A stretch of 64,000 bases of DNA from Aquimarina sp. MAR_2010_214 (GTDB lineage: Bacteria > Bacteroidota > Bacteroidia > Flavobacteriales > Flavobacteriaceae), in contig NZ_PJMS01000001.1 of NCBI RefSeq assembly GCF_002846555.1, positions 4,193,501 to 4,257,500 of the forward strand. The letters are read 5' to 3'. The notes under the pieces are model-generated. The model saw nothing but the letters and a program-made list of their open reading frames with translations. It searched no databases and had not been told where the DNA came from. Numbering within the stretch: the first letter of the stretch is position 1; the number at the start of each line of letters is the position of its first letter. Made by a program: the position numbers and the translations under genes. Positions 9,707 to 17,176 of this stretch are shown here, piece by piece.

Positions 9707-9895
9707 ATGAAAAATATCATAAATCTAACAGGAGTCCAAAAACTATCCAAAAAAGAACAACAAGACATCAAAGGTTCTTGGGGTCGCAGAGTTTATTGTA
9801 AAGGTCCGAGACAATGTTGTTTTCGTCTTGCTAACGGATCAGAATTTTGCGATTATGGATATTGCCAATCTAATGGAAGTTGCATGTGGGCATAG
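9707..9895 (+). CDS. Cys-rich peptide precursor with double-glycine-type leader, copy 2
   Basis: 62 aa. The leader, residues 1-24, ends LSKKEQQDIKGS, with the same -12/-11/-4/-2 pattern and Ser at -1. The 38-residue core starts WGR with cysteines at 7, 13, 14, 24, 29 and 35. The last three keep the C-x4-C-x5-C spacing of the other copies, while the vicinal CC pair has moved from the first to the second cysteine position. It ends SNGSCMWA, as copy 3 does. A longer overlapping frame in the region is a shadow. No obvious terminator follows before copy 3. Confidence 0.75.
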   Translation: MKNIINLTGVQKLSKKEQQDIKGSWGRRVYCKGPRQCCFRLANGSEFCDYGYCQSNGSCMWA

Positions 9896-9986
9896 CTTCA
9901 CAAAAATGTAATATTATTTAACACTTTAAAAAACTGACTCACAACATTTTAAAGTATATTTAAATACTAACTTAAATATATATACA

Positions 9987-10163
9987 ATGAAAAGTATTTT
10001 AGAATTAACAGGAGTTCAAAAATTAAGTAAAGATCAACAACAACAAATTAAAGGAACATGGGGACGTGCCACCTGTTGTGGACCAAAAAAGTGTCGTGTT
10101 CCTGGAACAAGTTTTTGTGATTATGGATATTGCCGATCTAACGGAAGTTGTATGTGGGCATAA
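9987..10163 (+). CDS. Cys-rich peptide precursor with double-glycine-type leader, copy 3
   Basis: 58 aa, below common ORF-length cut-offs. The leader ends LSKDQQQQIKGT. The 34-residue core starts WGRATCC, as in copy 1, and ends SNGSCMWA, as in copy 2; cysteines are at core positions 6, 7, 12, 20, 25 and 31. At the DNA level the first half is nearly identical to copy 1 and the last third to copy 2. The upstream block AACTTAAATATA is shared with copy 1. A terminator follows 35 bp after the stop. Confidence 0.75.
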   Translation: MKSILELTGVQKLSKDQQQQIKGTWGRATCCGPKKCRVPGTSFCDYGYCRSNGSCMWA

Positions 10164-10198
10164 CTAAAAAACAATAATATTACTGTAAAATTGTAATC

Positions 10199-10230
10199 AA
10201 AGGATGTGCCTAAAAAGCCATCCTTTTTTT
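10199..10230 (+). terminator. Terminator after peptide copy 3
   Basis: The stem AAAGGATG / CATCCTTT is followed by a run of T to 10230. It closes the peptide-gene cluster. Confidence 0.82.
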
Positions 10231-10269
10231 AATAATAATGAAATTGCTCCATATATTTTTACCCGTTGA

Positions 10270-10431
10270 TTAAAAAATCCATATGTCAGTATTCAAAAAA
10301 TTTATAAATCAGTATACCACGACATATATGAAACATTGTTTAAATATCATGAAGTTGATGAGGTAAAAATCTTAATTGAAAATAAAGGAAAAAATACTTG
10401 TTATTATAGCTACAAAAAAGTAACAACTTAA
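10270..10431 (+). other. Start-less reading frame, possible gene remnant
   Basis: A 54-codon open stretch without a usable start encodes KYHEVDEVKILIENKGK followed by a short tail and a TAA. It looks protein-like (alternating charged and hydrophobic residues) but matches nothing I recognise. It lies in the 342-bp gap between the peptide cluster and the next lipoprotein. It could be a decayed 3' end or chance. Confidence 0.2.
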
Positions 10432-10505
10432 AACTAGGTTAGAAATTCATTAAGTATAAAATCTTATCTTTAACTTATGTAAACCATGCATCATAACAAA
10501 CATTT

Positions 10506-11039
10506 ATGAAAAAAAGAACGCACATAATATTTCTGGCTATTTTTTTAACTTTTTTGTCTTGCGCTAAAAATAAAAAAGACGAAAAAAATGAGTTTCCTAA
10601 GAATGAAATTTCTAAAACTTGGAATAATTTCTTGAACGCATTAGACTCGAATAGAAAAAAGGATTTTAAAGAGTTATCTGGTAAAAAAATACGTTGTTAT
10701 TTATGTTTGGAAAATACATTGGCTGAACAAAAAGAGATAGAAGTTCTGAAAAACAATGATTCTTTGTGGTATGACAAAATTTACGATGAATTGATTTACA
10801 TTCCAATTGATAGTTTTCTGAAAAAGGATTTTGATTTGATTTTTAATCCTGAATTTGTGAACGCTCTAAAAGAAAAAAAAACCATATTTCATAAAAGAAT
10901 TATAGATGGAATCGAATATTATGAAGTTTTAGTGACGACAACAGAACCTACTTTAGACCACGAAGGGGGGCAACATAATTTTCAATTTAAAAAAATTAAT
11001 GGAAAATGGAAACTTAATGGAATAGAAACAATACCTTAA
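10506..11039 (+). CDS. Hypothetical lipoprotein
   Basis: 177 aa. A lipoprotein signal (IFLAIFLTFLSC, lipidated Cys near residue 19) is followed by a lysine/glutamate-rich linker and a globular part containing KIRCYLCLENT and a C-terminal HNFQFKKINGKWKLNGIE. The last motif resembles the ligand-binding end of small NTF2- or DUF4348-like domains, but I do not assign it. It stands alone between two gene-poor stretches. Confidence 0.7.
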   Translation: MKKRTHIIFLAIFLTFLSCAKNKKDEKNEFPKNEISKTWNNFLNALDSNRKKDFKELSGKKIRCYLCLENTLAEQKEIEVLKNNDSLWYDKIYDELIYIPIDSFLKKDFDLIFNPEFVNALKEKKTIFHKRIIDGIEYYEVLVTTTEPTLDHEGGQHNFQFKKINGKWKLNGIETIP

Positions 11040-11451
11040 AAATCATCTAAAACAACGTGTCCTAGGCAAGGCTCTTTCACTAAACCATTACGCCTACAAA
11101 ATATGCATCGTAATTGTTCTCGTTCAATATCCGGAACATAAATCTCTGAAAAAAAAGAAGATACAAAAGTGGTTGGCTAAAAAATATACTGACTTAGAAA
11201 CAGTAAATTAAAACGGATTTATAATTCTCTGGATTACATTCATAAAAAAAAGAAATACAAACCTTCTGGTTTAGCATCTTAATATATCAAAAAACTTATC
11301 TAAGGAAGAGTATAAATTACAATAACGCTTGTTAACATCATAAATAAAAAGCGTGGTTCGAGCATAAATAATAAAAAAGTAAGAAACACTATAGAATAAA
11401 ACACAACTGCCCTTGAGGTTTGCAACATTTGCTATATTGTCTGTTGTAACA
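11040..11451. other. 412-bp gene-poor stretch with broken reading frames
   Basis: No intact gene is visible. On the plus strand there are start-less frames ending at 11211 (includes YPEHKSLKKKKIQKWLAKKY) and 11282 (RIYNSLDYIHKKKKYKP). The second vaguely resembles the C-terminal end of integrase-type transposases (IYNSLxY), but too little remains to be sure. This is probably decayed DNA. The downstream promoter-proximal part belongs to the 3' side of the TetR gene. Confidence 0.35.
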
Positions 11452-12078
11452 CTAAAAAAATTCTGGCAATAATTTTTTAAATTCCTTTTGTCCCAAAGGT
11501 GTAAGAAATGGGTATAGCATGCTTAAGAGTGTATTTACTTGATTGTCTAGATGGTTTGAGTTAAATTTATCAAAGTATAGCCTCGTAGAATATAACCATG
11601 TATTCCCATAACTAATCATTCTTTCTGCCAAAAAACGATATTCCAATTCAAAAGATGGGTCTCTCATCAAATTTTGTTTTTTCATTTTTTCAAATAGTAA
11701 AAAACAACCTGTGATTCTGTTTTTATATACTTCTTGAAAATGTTTTTTCACCTTTTCACTTACAGTTAAGAGGTAATATAAATCTGTCCAGAAAAACTTA
11801 TAATCAATCATTCTCTTCATGCTTTGTTCAATATCGCTCCTAATTTGAATTATTGACACTTCAATATTTTTTAGATTCTTTATTCTTTCATCAAATTCTG
11901 TAACCATTTCAAAATATAAAGCCTCAAAAATATCCTCTCGCTTTTTATAATGGTAATTTAAATTTCCTGAACTCATATCTAGTTTTAAGGCAATCATTCT
12001 TATAGTCACTTGACTGTAGCCTTTTTCATTAAACAAAGTTCTGGCGACCTCTAAGATCAATTTCTTTTTTTTATTCAT
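11452..12078 (-). CDS. TetR/AcrR family transcriptional regulator
   Basis: 208 aa. An N-terminal helix-turn-helix (about 6-52) includes ARTLFNEKGYSQVTIRMIA and the recognition helix GNLNYHYKKREDIFEAL. The C-terminal part is an effector/dimerisation domain with a TetR_C-like helical pattern. It is divergent from the alpha/beta hydrolase 54 bp away and probably controls that gene and itself through the duplicated repeat between them. The repeat overlaps its own start codon. Confidence 0.9.
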   Translation of the reverse strand: MNKKKKLILEVARTLFNEKGYSQVTIRMIALKLDMSSGNLNYHYKKREDIFEALYFEMVTEFDERIKNLKNIEVSIIQIRSDIEQSMKRMIDYKFFWTDLYYLLTVSEKVKKHFQEVYKNRITGCFLLFEKMKKQNLMRDPSFELEYRFLAERMISYGNTWLYSTRLYFDKFNSNHLDNQVNTLLSMLYPFLTPLGQKEFKKLLPEFF

Positions 12079-12125
12079 TAGTAAACTTGTCCTAAAAAAA
12101 TATTATTAGTAAACTTGTCCTAAAA
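12077..12125. promoter_or_regulatory. Duplicated operator-like repeat between TetR gene and hydrolase
   Basis: ATTAGTAAACTTGTCCTAAAA (21 bases) occurs exactly at 12077-12097 and again at 12105-12125, 28 bp apart. Each copy contains an imperfect palindrome framed by TTAG and CTAA. The position between divergent genes and the exact duplication make it the likely TetR binding site. Confidence 0.6.
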
Positions 12126-12132
12126 TTACAAA

Positions 12133-12990
12133 ATGAAATCATTATACAACTCAGAATTCGGAAAAAATGAAATACTAAATCTTTATAATGAGAAATTAGA
12201 TGGTTTAGAAATAGAATTTGAAGACAAGGTTATTGATACCAATTTTGGAAAAACTAATATTATTATAGTTGGTGATTCAACAAAACCACCGTTACTTTTA
12301 GTTCATGGGTCTAACGGTTGCGCTCCCATTGCTTTAGAAACCTACCCTACTCTTTATAAAGATTTTCAGGTATTTGCTATAGATGTACTGGCGCAGCCTA
12401 ATAAAAGCGCAGAAACTAGGTTAAGTATGAAAGATAATAGTTATGGTTTATGGATAAACAACCTTATAAGCCAACTAGAATTAAAAAATGTAACTATGGT
12501 TGGTTTCTCATTCGGTGGTCTAATAATTCTCAAAACTTTGATTGAAAATCAAAACAATATAAAAGAAGTGATCTTATCTGCACCTGCTTTTATTGTTAAT
12601 GGAAATCCTATTATTGCTTTATTCAAAGTATTTATTCCTATGAAACGATATATAAAAACCAAAAACACAAAATATCTAGAAAAATTCTTGGATGTTCTTT
12701 TTTCTGAAAAAGATGAATTTGCTCTTAGATACTTATCAAAAGTATTTCTATATTTTAATATGGACTTCACTCCTATTCCAATAATAAAAAAGGAAGAAGC
12801 ACAATTGATAAAAACTCCAATTACCATAATTGCTGCAAAAAGAGATATTATGTTTCCTGGTAAAAAAATGATTAAACGGGCAAACAATATTTTTCCTTCT
12901 TTAAAAAATACTGTTTTACTAGAAAATTCGAAACACGTCCTAAACAGAATTGATAATACGAAAATTGAAAAATTGATAATGAAAAAATAA
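12133..12990 (+). CDS. Alpha/beta hydrolase
   Basis: 285 aa, full alpha/beta-hydrolase length. The oxyanion-hole loop is HGSNG near 58, the nucleophile elbow is GFSFGG with serine near 126, the acid is probably in AAKRDIMFP, and the catalytic His is in SKHVLNR near the C-terminus. There is no signal peptide, so it is cytoplasmic. It is divergent from the TetR regulator and starts 8 bp after the second repeat copy, so repression by that regulator is likely. The substrate is unknown. Confidence 0.88.
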   Translation: MKSLYNSEFGKNEILNLYNEKLDGLEIEFEDKVIDTNFGKTNIIIVGDSTKPPLLLVHGSNGCAPIALETYPTLYKDFQVFAIDVLAQPNKSAETRLSMKDNSYGLWINNLISQLELKNVTMVGFSFGGLIILKTLIENQNNIKEVILSAPAFIVNGNPIIALFKVFIPMKRYIKTKNTKYLEKFLDVLFSEKDEFALRYLSKVFLYFNMDFTPIPIIKKEEAQLIKTPITIIAAKRDIMFPGKKMIKRANNIFPSLKNTVLLENSKHVLNRIDNTKIEKLIMKK

Positions 12991-13136
12991 TATATTACAA
13001 TAAAGTGGAAAATAATAGAGTTTTTAGTGCTTGACTCAAAAAACCTCTAAATTTAAAATTTCGGAGACTATTTTTAAGAAAAATTGTAGATTTAAAAAAG
13101 AAGTCGTCTTACATAATAATTTCGAAACACTCACAT

Positions 13137-13976
13137 ATGCCAATAGACAATATACCTGAATTATACATAAATAACCCAAAACTTAAACCAGAGCTTTTTG
13201 TATATGATTTTAAAATGACCGAAGATATCATTAAAACCAAGGTAAATTTAAATATGCACATGTTTAGTTTTTTACAAACCGGTAAGAAGCAAGTGCATTT
13301 TGCAGAGACTTCTGTTTTAGTCGATAATAAACAATCATTGCTCATAAAAAAAGGGAATTGTTTGTGGAGTGAATTACTAGACAAAGAAGAGATTTATTAT
13401 TGTAAGCTCTTTTTCTTTTCAGAACAGCGATTAAAAGAATTTTTAAGCAAGCATATCAAACATAAGGAACAACCCAAAGAAACGCCTTCATTTTTTGCCA
13501 TTGAAAATGATTCATATTTAACATCATACCTCAACTCATTATCAACAATTGCAACAGTACCTTCAGCACTTATTGATAATTTATTATCAGTGAAATTTGA
13601 AGAATTGTTAGTGTATTTAATTCATAAGTACAAGACTGTTTTCGAAAACTACTTAATGTCTTTAATAGCGCAAGAAGAAGTATCATCTTTCAAAAAAAGC
13701 GTTGAACAAAATATCCATTCTACACTTTCATTAGAAGAAATTGCCTTTTTATGCAATATGAGTCTTTCTACCTTTAAACGCCATTTTATAAAAGAGTACA
13801 AGGTATCACCAGGGAAATGGTTACGTGACAAACGGCTATTAAAAGCCAAAGAACTATTAGAAGATGGTACATTAAAATCATCAGATATTTATTTAGATTT
13901 AGGATATAGCAACCTATCTAATTTCAGTAGCGCTTTCAAAACCAAATTTGGAATGAGTCCTTCAGAGGTAAGATAA
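13137..13976 (+). CDS. AraC family transcriptional regulator
   Basis: 279 aa. The C-terminal AraC/XylS DNA-binding domain (about 175-279) has both helix-turn-helix units: SLEEIAFLCNMSLSTFKRHF and SSDIYLDLGYSNLSNFSSAF, ending KTKFGMSPSEVR. The N-terminal half is a cupin-like sensor of the exsA/AraC_N type. The next gene on the same strand, a GlcG/HbpS-like protein 129 bp downstream, is a plausible target. Confidence 0.9.
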   Translation: MPIDNIPELYINNPKLKPELFVYDFKMTEDIIKTKVNLNMHMFSFLQTGKKQVHFAETSVLVDNKQSLLIKKGNCLWSELLDKEEIYYCKLFFFSEQRLKEFLSKHIKHKEQPKETPSFFAIENDSYLTSYLNSLSTIATVPSALIDNLLSVKFEELLVYLIHKYKTVFENYLMSLIAQEEVSSFKKSVEQNIHSTLSLEEIAFLCNMSLSTFKRHFIKEYKVSPGKWLRDKRLLKAKELLEDGTLKSSDIYLDLGYSNLSNFSSAFKTKFGMSPSEVR

Positions 13977-14105
13977 GTACACTTTATTTAAAAAAATTAA
14001 GAAATGACCTTTTTTCACAACTAATTGAACTTTTCTCGTAAACGTTTAATTCCTTTCTATCGTATTTTTACAGTGCAATTATAAATAACAACAAAAAAAT
14101 ATATT

Positions 14106-14504
14106 ATGAATATTACACTAGAACAAGCAGAAAAAATTATTACAGAATCAAAATCAAAATCAGTTGCATTAGATACTAAGATGAACATTGCAATTGTAGA
14201 TGCAGGAGCAAATTTGGTAGCCTTTGCTCGTATGGACGGTGCTTGGTTAGGATCTTTGGACATCTCTATCAAAAAAGCAAAAACAGCGCGTTTCTTTGAT
14301 ATGAATACTGGTGTTATTGGAGAATTATCGCAACCAGGAGGTTCATTATTTAACATCGAGCATTCAAATAACGGATTAATCACTTTCCCTGGAGGAGTGC
14401 CGATAAAAGATAAAGAAGGTAATGTAATTGGTGCAGTAGGTGTAAGTGGAAGTTCTGTAGAGAATGACCATGCAGTTGCTGAAGCTGGTGCAAATGCAAT
14501 CTAA
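14106..14504 (+). CDS. GlcG/HbpS family heme-binding-type protein
   Basis: 132 aa, the complete single domain (formerly DUF336). Typical motifs are [20 protein letters not shown] near 29-48, ISIKKAKTA, and the glycine-rich [20 protein letters not shown] at the C-terminal side. Family members bind heme or cobalamin-related ligands or sit beside glycolate and redox enzymes; the ligand is not evident here. It is monocistronic, with a strong terminator 18 bp after the stop, and sits downstream of an AraC regulator. Confidence 0.88.
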   Translation: MNITLEQAEKIITESKSKSVALDTKMNIAIVDAGANLVAFARMDGAWLGSLDISIKKAKTARFFDMNTGVIGELSQPGGSLFNIEHSNNGLITFPGGVPIKDKEGNVIGAVGVSGSSVENDHAVAEAGANAI

Positions 14505-14522
14505 TAGTTAAAATATGATATC

Positions 14523-14553
14523 AAAAGGGTAGCTTTATGTTACCCTTTTTTTT
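14523..14553 (+). terminator. Terminator of the GlcG/HbpS gene
   Basis: The stem AAAAGGGTAGC / GTTACCCTTTT, with loop TTTAT, is followed by a run of about nine T. Confidence 0.88.
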
Positions 14554-14573
14554 ATGAAATCAAAACTCATATA

Positions 14574-14651
14574 ATGAAAAAACACATCGCAGAATGTACC
14601 GGAACATTCGCATTAGTTTTTTGTGGAACTGGTGCGATAATTGTAAACTAG
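14574..14651 (+). pseudogene. Aquaporin/MIP family N-terminal remnant
   Basis: A 25-codon frame starts MKKHIAECTGTFALVFCGTG and is then cut by a TAG. The segment matches the first transmembrane helix of MIP channels (AEfxGTFxLVFxGxGA), and nothing recognisable as the rest of the channel follows. It is therefore a truncated leftover. The remaining bases to 14863 hold no gene, only a TATCTTTA element near 14717 that could be a weak promoter. Confidence 0.6.
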
Positions 14652-14863
14652 GTAGGTCATGGTAGTTTAGAATAGTTAGATAAGTAACAACATACCTTAT
14701 GTAAATTCTACTCTCTATCTTTACGTTAAAAATGAAGAGATATTTAGGAGAGGCCATTAAATCTAACGCATCAAATAGATAATAAGCAGTATTAATTTTC
14801 AAACTTCATTTGTATACGTCAATACCAATAAATAAATTTGAATCAACAGTATAAATTAAAGAA

Positions 14864-15412
14864 ATGAATACATATGTTGCTTTTCTACGAGGAATTAATG
14901 TGAGTGGTCACCACAAGGTTCCCATGGCCGAACTTCGTAAAGAAATGGAAAAACTGAATTTCGAAAAAGTGACTACGATTCTTAATTCGGGAAATATAAT
15001 ATTTGAAACAACAAAAGATGATGTAAAAAGTCTTGAAAAAATGATTTCTGATCATTTAGAAAAAACCTTTGGCTTTCCTATTCCAACTATTATAAGAAAA
15101 TCTGAAATGATGTATCATTTATTGGATTGCGATCCATTCAGAGACATACTAATAACAAAAGATATTCGATTATATGTTTCCTTTTTACATGAAGATGTTG
15201 AAACCGATTTACAATTACCATGGACAAGTGATAATAACGCTTTCAAAATTATCGATAAGATCGATAAAACTATAGTAAGTGTTTTAGACCTTTCTATAAC
15301 CAAGACCCCAAAAGGAATGGAAGTCCTAGAGCGATATTTTGGTAAGCATATCACAACTCGTAACTGGAATACCATCAAACGAATAGAAAAGAAACTTGAA
15401 GTCAACTCATAA
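14864..15412 (+). CDS. DUF1697 family protein
   Basis: 182 aa. The N-terminal signature YVAFLRGINVSGHHKVPMAE, with ILNSGNIIFET near 46, defines DUF1697. The C-terminus is basic (RNWNTIKRIEKKLE), as in the family. Its biochemical role is unknown. It is a stand-alone gene followed after 61 bp by the SRPBCC gene. Confidence 0.9.
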   Translation: MNTYVAFLRGINVSGHHKVPMAELRKEMEKLNFEKVTTILNSGNIIFETTKDDVKSLEKMISDHLEKTFGFPIPTIIRKSEMMYHLLDCDPFRDILITKDIRLYVSFLHEDVETDLQLPWTSDNNAFKIIDKIDKTIVSVLDLSITKTPKGMEVLERYFGKHITTRNWNTIKRIEKKLEVNS

Positions 15413-15473
15413 ATCATGAATTAAAGCAAAAGAAATCTGAATGTAATTTTTAACCATTTAAAACTAAATTCAT

Positions 15474-15914
15474 ATGAAACATAAAGGCTATATCGAGATT
15501 GATCAATCTTTAGATAAAGTGGCAGAGCTGTTTGCGAACCCTGATAATCTTAAGGAATATCAAGATGGGTTTATTAAAAAAGAATTGATTAGTGGAGAAA
15601 AGGGTAAAGTTGGTGCTATTTCTAAAATGTTTTACAAACATGGAAAACATGATATGGAATTGATTGAAACAATAACCAAAAATGAACTACCATATTCATT
15701 TGAAGCTAGTTATCACCATAAACACATGGACAATACTATGAAGTGTAATTTCATTTCATTAGGTGAAAGAAAAACAAAATATGAATTCGAATACGAGTAC
15801 ACTCGCATAAACTGGATTATGCCAAAGTTGATGGCAATTTTATTTCCGAGTATGTATCGAAAACCAGCAGAAAAATGGCTCAGCCAATTTAAAGAATTTG
15901 CTGAACGACAATAA
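15474..15914 (+). CDS. SRPBCC family (START/Bet v1-like) protein
   Basis: 146 aa, a single hydrophobic-pocket domain. It starts with the usual first strand and helices (GYIEIDQSLDKVAELFANPD), has a long central beta sheet, and ends in the C-terminal helix KPAEKWLSQFKEFAERQ. Such proteins bind lipids, polyketides or other hydrophobic ligands. No catalytic residues or partner gene point to a specific role. It is convergent with ackA, with 28 bp between them. Confidence 0.78.
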   Translation: MKHKGYIEIDQSLDKVAELFANPDNLKEYQDGFIKKELISGEKGKVGAISKMFYKHGKHDMELIETITKNELPYSFEASYHHKHMDNTMKCNFISLGERKTKYEFEYEYTRINWIMPKLMAILFPSMYRKPAEKWLSQFKEFAERQ

Positions 15915-15942
15915 TACTGTAGTTTTCTTCTCTATACTACTT

Positions 15943-17127
15943 TTATGCTAATAATTTGAATGATTGTTTAGCAATCTCTAATTCTTCATTAGTAGGAATA
16001 ACTAATATTTTTACTTTTGAAGAAGCTAAACTTATATCTCTTATTTCTTTAGATCGAATACTGTTCTTTTCTTCATCTAATTGAATACCAAAAAATTCTT
16101 GATCTTTACACACCAAGTCTCTAATCTTATCAGAGTTCTCCCCTATTCCAGCAGTAAATACAATAGCATCCAAACCGTTCATAATCGAAGCATATGCTCC
16201 GATAAATTTTTTGATACGATATGCATTCATTTGCAGCGCTAACTGGCAGTCTTTATTTCCTTTTTCCGCTTCAGATTCAATATCTCGTAAATCGCTATAC
16301 CCTGTTAATCCCAACATTCCACTTTCTTTTTGTAAGAGATCATTCACTTCTTTTAGTGAATATCCTAAGGAATTAACCATATAAAAGATCACTGCAGGAT
16401 CAATATCTCCAGACCGAGTTCCCATAATTAGGCCATTCATAGGTGCAAATCCTAAAGTATGATCAATACTTTTACCATCCTTAACAGCAGTCATACTACA
16501 TCCATTTCCTAAGTGGATTGTAATAATTCTGGATTTTTCTTTTCCTAAAAATTCTGTAGCTTTTTCTGAAACGTATTTATGACTGGTACCGTGAAAACCA
16601 TATACTCTGATATTATGCTCATCCAAAAATTTATTCGGAATAGCATATTTATGAGCTTCTACAGGAATGGTTTGATGAAAAGCTGTATCAAATACGGCTA
16701 CTTGTTGTGCGTCAGAAAAAATTTCTTCGGCAACCAAAATTCCTTCCAAATTTGCAGGATTATGTAATGGTGCTAACGCAGAAAGTTTTTTGATTTTTTG
16801 TTTTACTTCTTCTGTTATTTCAACTGTTTCTGCAAACGTACTTCCTCCATGAACCACTCTATGACCAACACTATGAATTTCTGATGCCGATCGAATCACT
16901 CCTACTTCATCATCCATCAAATAACTGGCAATTAATTGCAAACCATCTTTATGAGTATTCACACTCACCGTTTTTTCAATTTTGTTTACCTCAGATGCAT
17001 AGGAGATTTTAGCATTTTCTAGGCCTATCCGTTCTACTAGACCTGAACAAATCACTTTTGCATCGGGCATAGTAAATAATTGAAATTTTATAGATGAACT
17101 TCCAGAGTTTAGTACAAGTATTTGCAT
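15943..17127 (-). CDS. ackA: Acetate kinase
   Basis: Interconverts acetyl phosphate plus ADP and acetate plus ATP. 394 aa, the normal length. It begins ILVLNSGSSSIKFQLF (ASKHA phosphate-1 motif) and contains GHRVVHGGSTF, YGFHGTSHKYVSEKA, LGNGCSMTAVKDGKS and FTAGIGENS (adenosine motif). It is downstream of pta on the same strand with 49 bp between them, forming the standard Pta-AckA overflow and acetate pathway. Confidence 0.98.
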   Translation of the reverse strand: MQILVLNSGSSSIKFQLFTMPDAKVICSGLVERIGLENAKISYASEVNKIEKTVSVNTHKDGLQLIASYLMDDEVGVIRSASEIHSVGHRVVHGGSTFAETVEITEEVKQKIKKLSALAPLHNPANLEGILVAEEIFSDAQQVAVFDTAFHQTIPVEAHKYAIPNKFLDEHNIRVYGFHGTSHKYVSEKATEFLGKEKSRIITIHLGNGCSMTAVKDGKSIDHTLGFAPMNGLIMGTRSGDIDPAVIFYMVNSLGYSLKEVNDLLQKESGMLGLTGYSDLRDIESEAEKGNKDCQLALQMNAYRIKKFIGAYASIMNGLDAIVFTAGIGENSDKIRDLVCKDQEFFGIQLDEEKNSIRSKEIRDISLASSKVKILVIPTNEELEIAKQSFKLLA

Positions 17128-17176
17128 ATTTTTTTTAGAGTTTAGAGTATAAAATCAGGCATTTCTTCACTTTGTT

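Noticed and set aside
9478..9801. 107-codon open frame overlapping peptide copies 1 and 2
   Set aside because: It is in another frame over two well-supported peptide genes, has no recognisable domain, and crosses the terminator after copy 1.
10965..10970. G6 run suggesting a frameshift in the lipoprotein at 10506
   Set aside because: The frame continues smoothly into a coherent C-terminal motif and ends normally.
11353..11363. GGTTCGAG resembling a tRNA T-arm
   Set aside because: No acceptor, D or anticodon stems can be formed around it; no tRNA gene was seen anywhere in the window.
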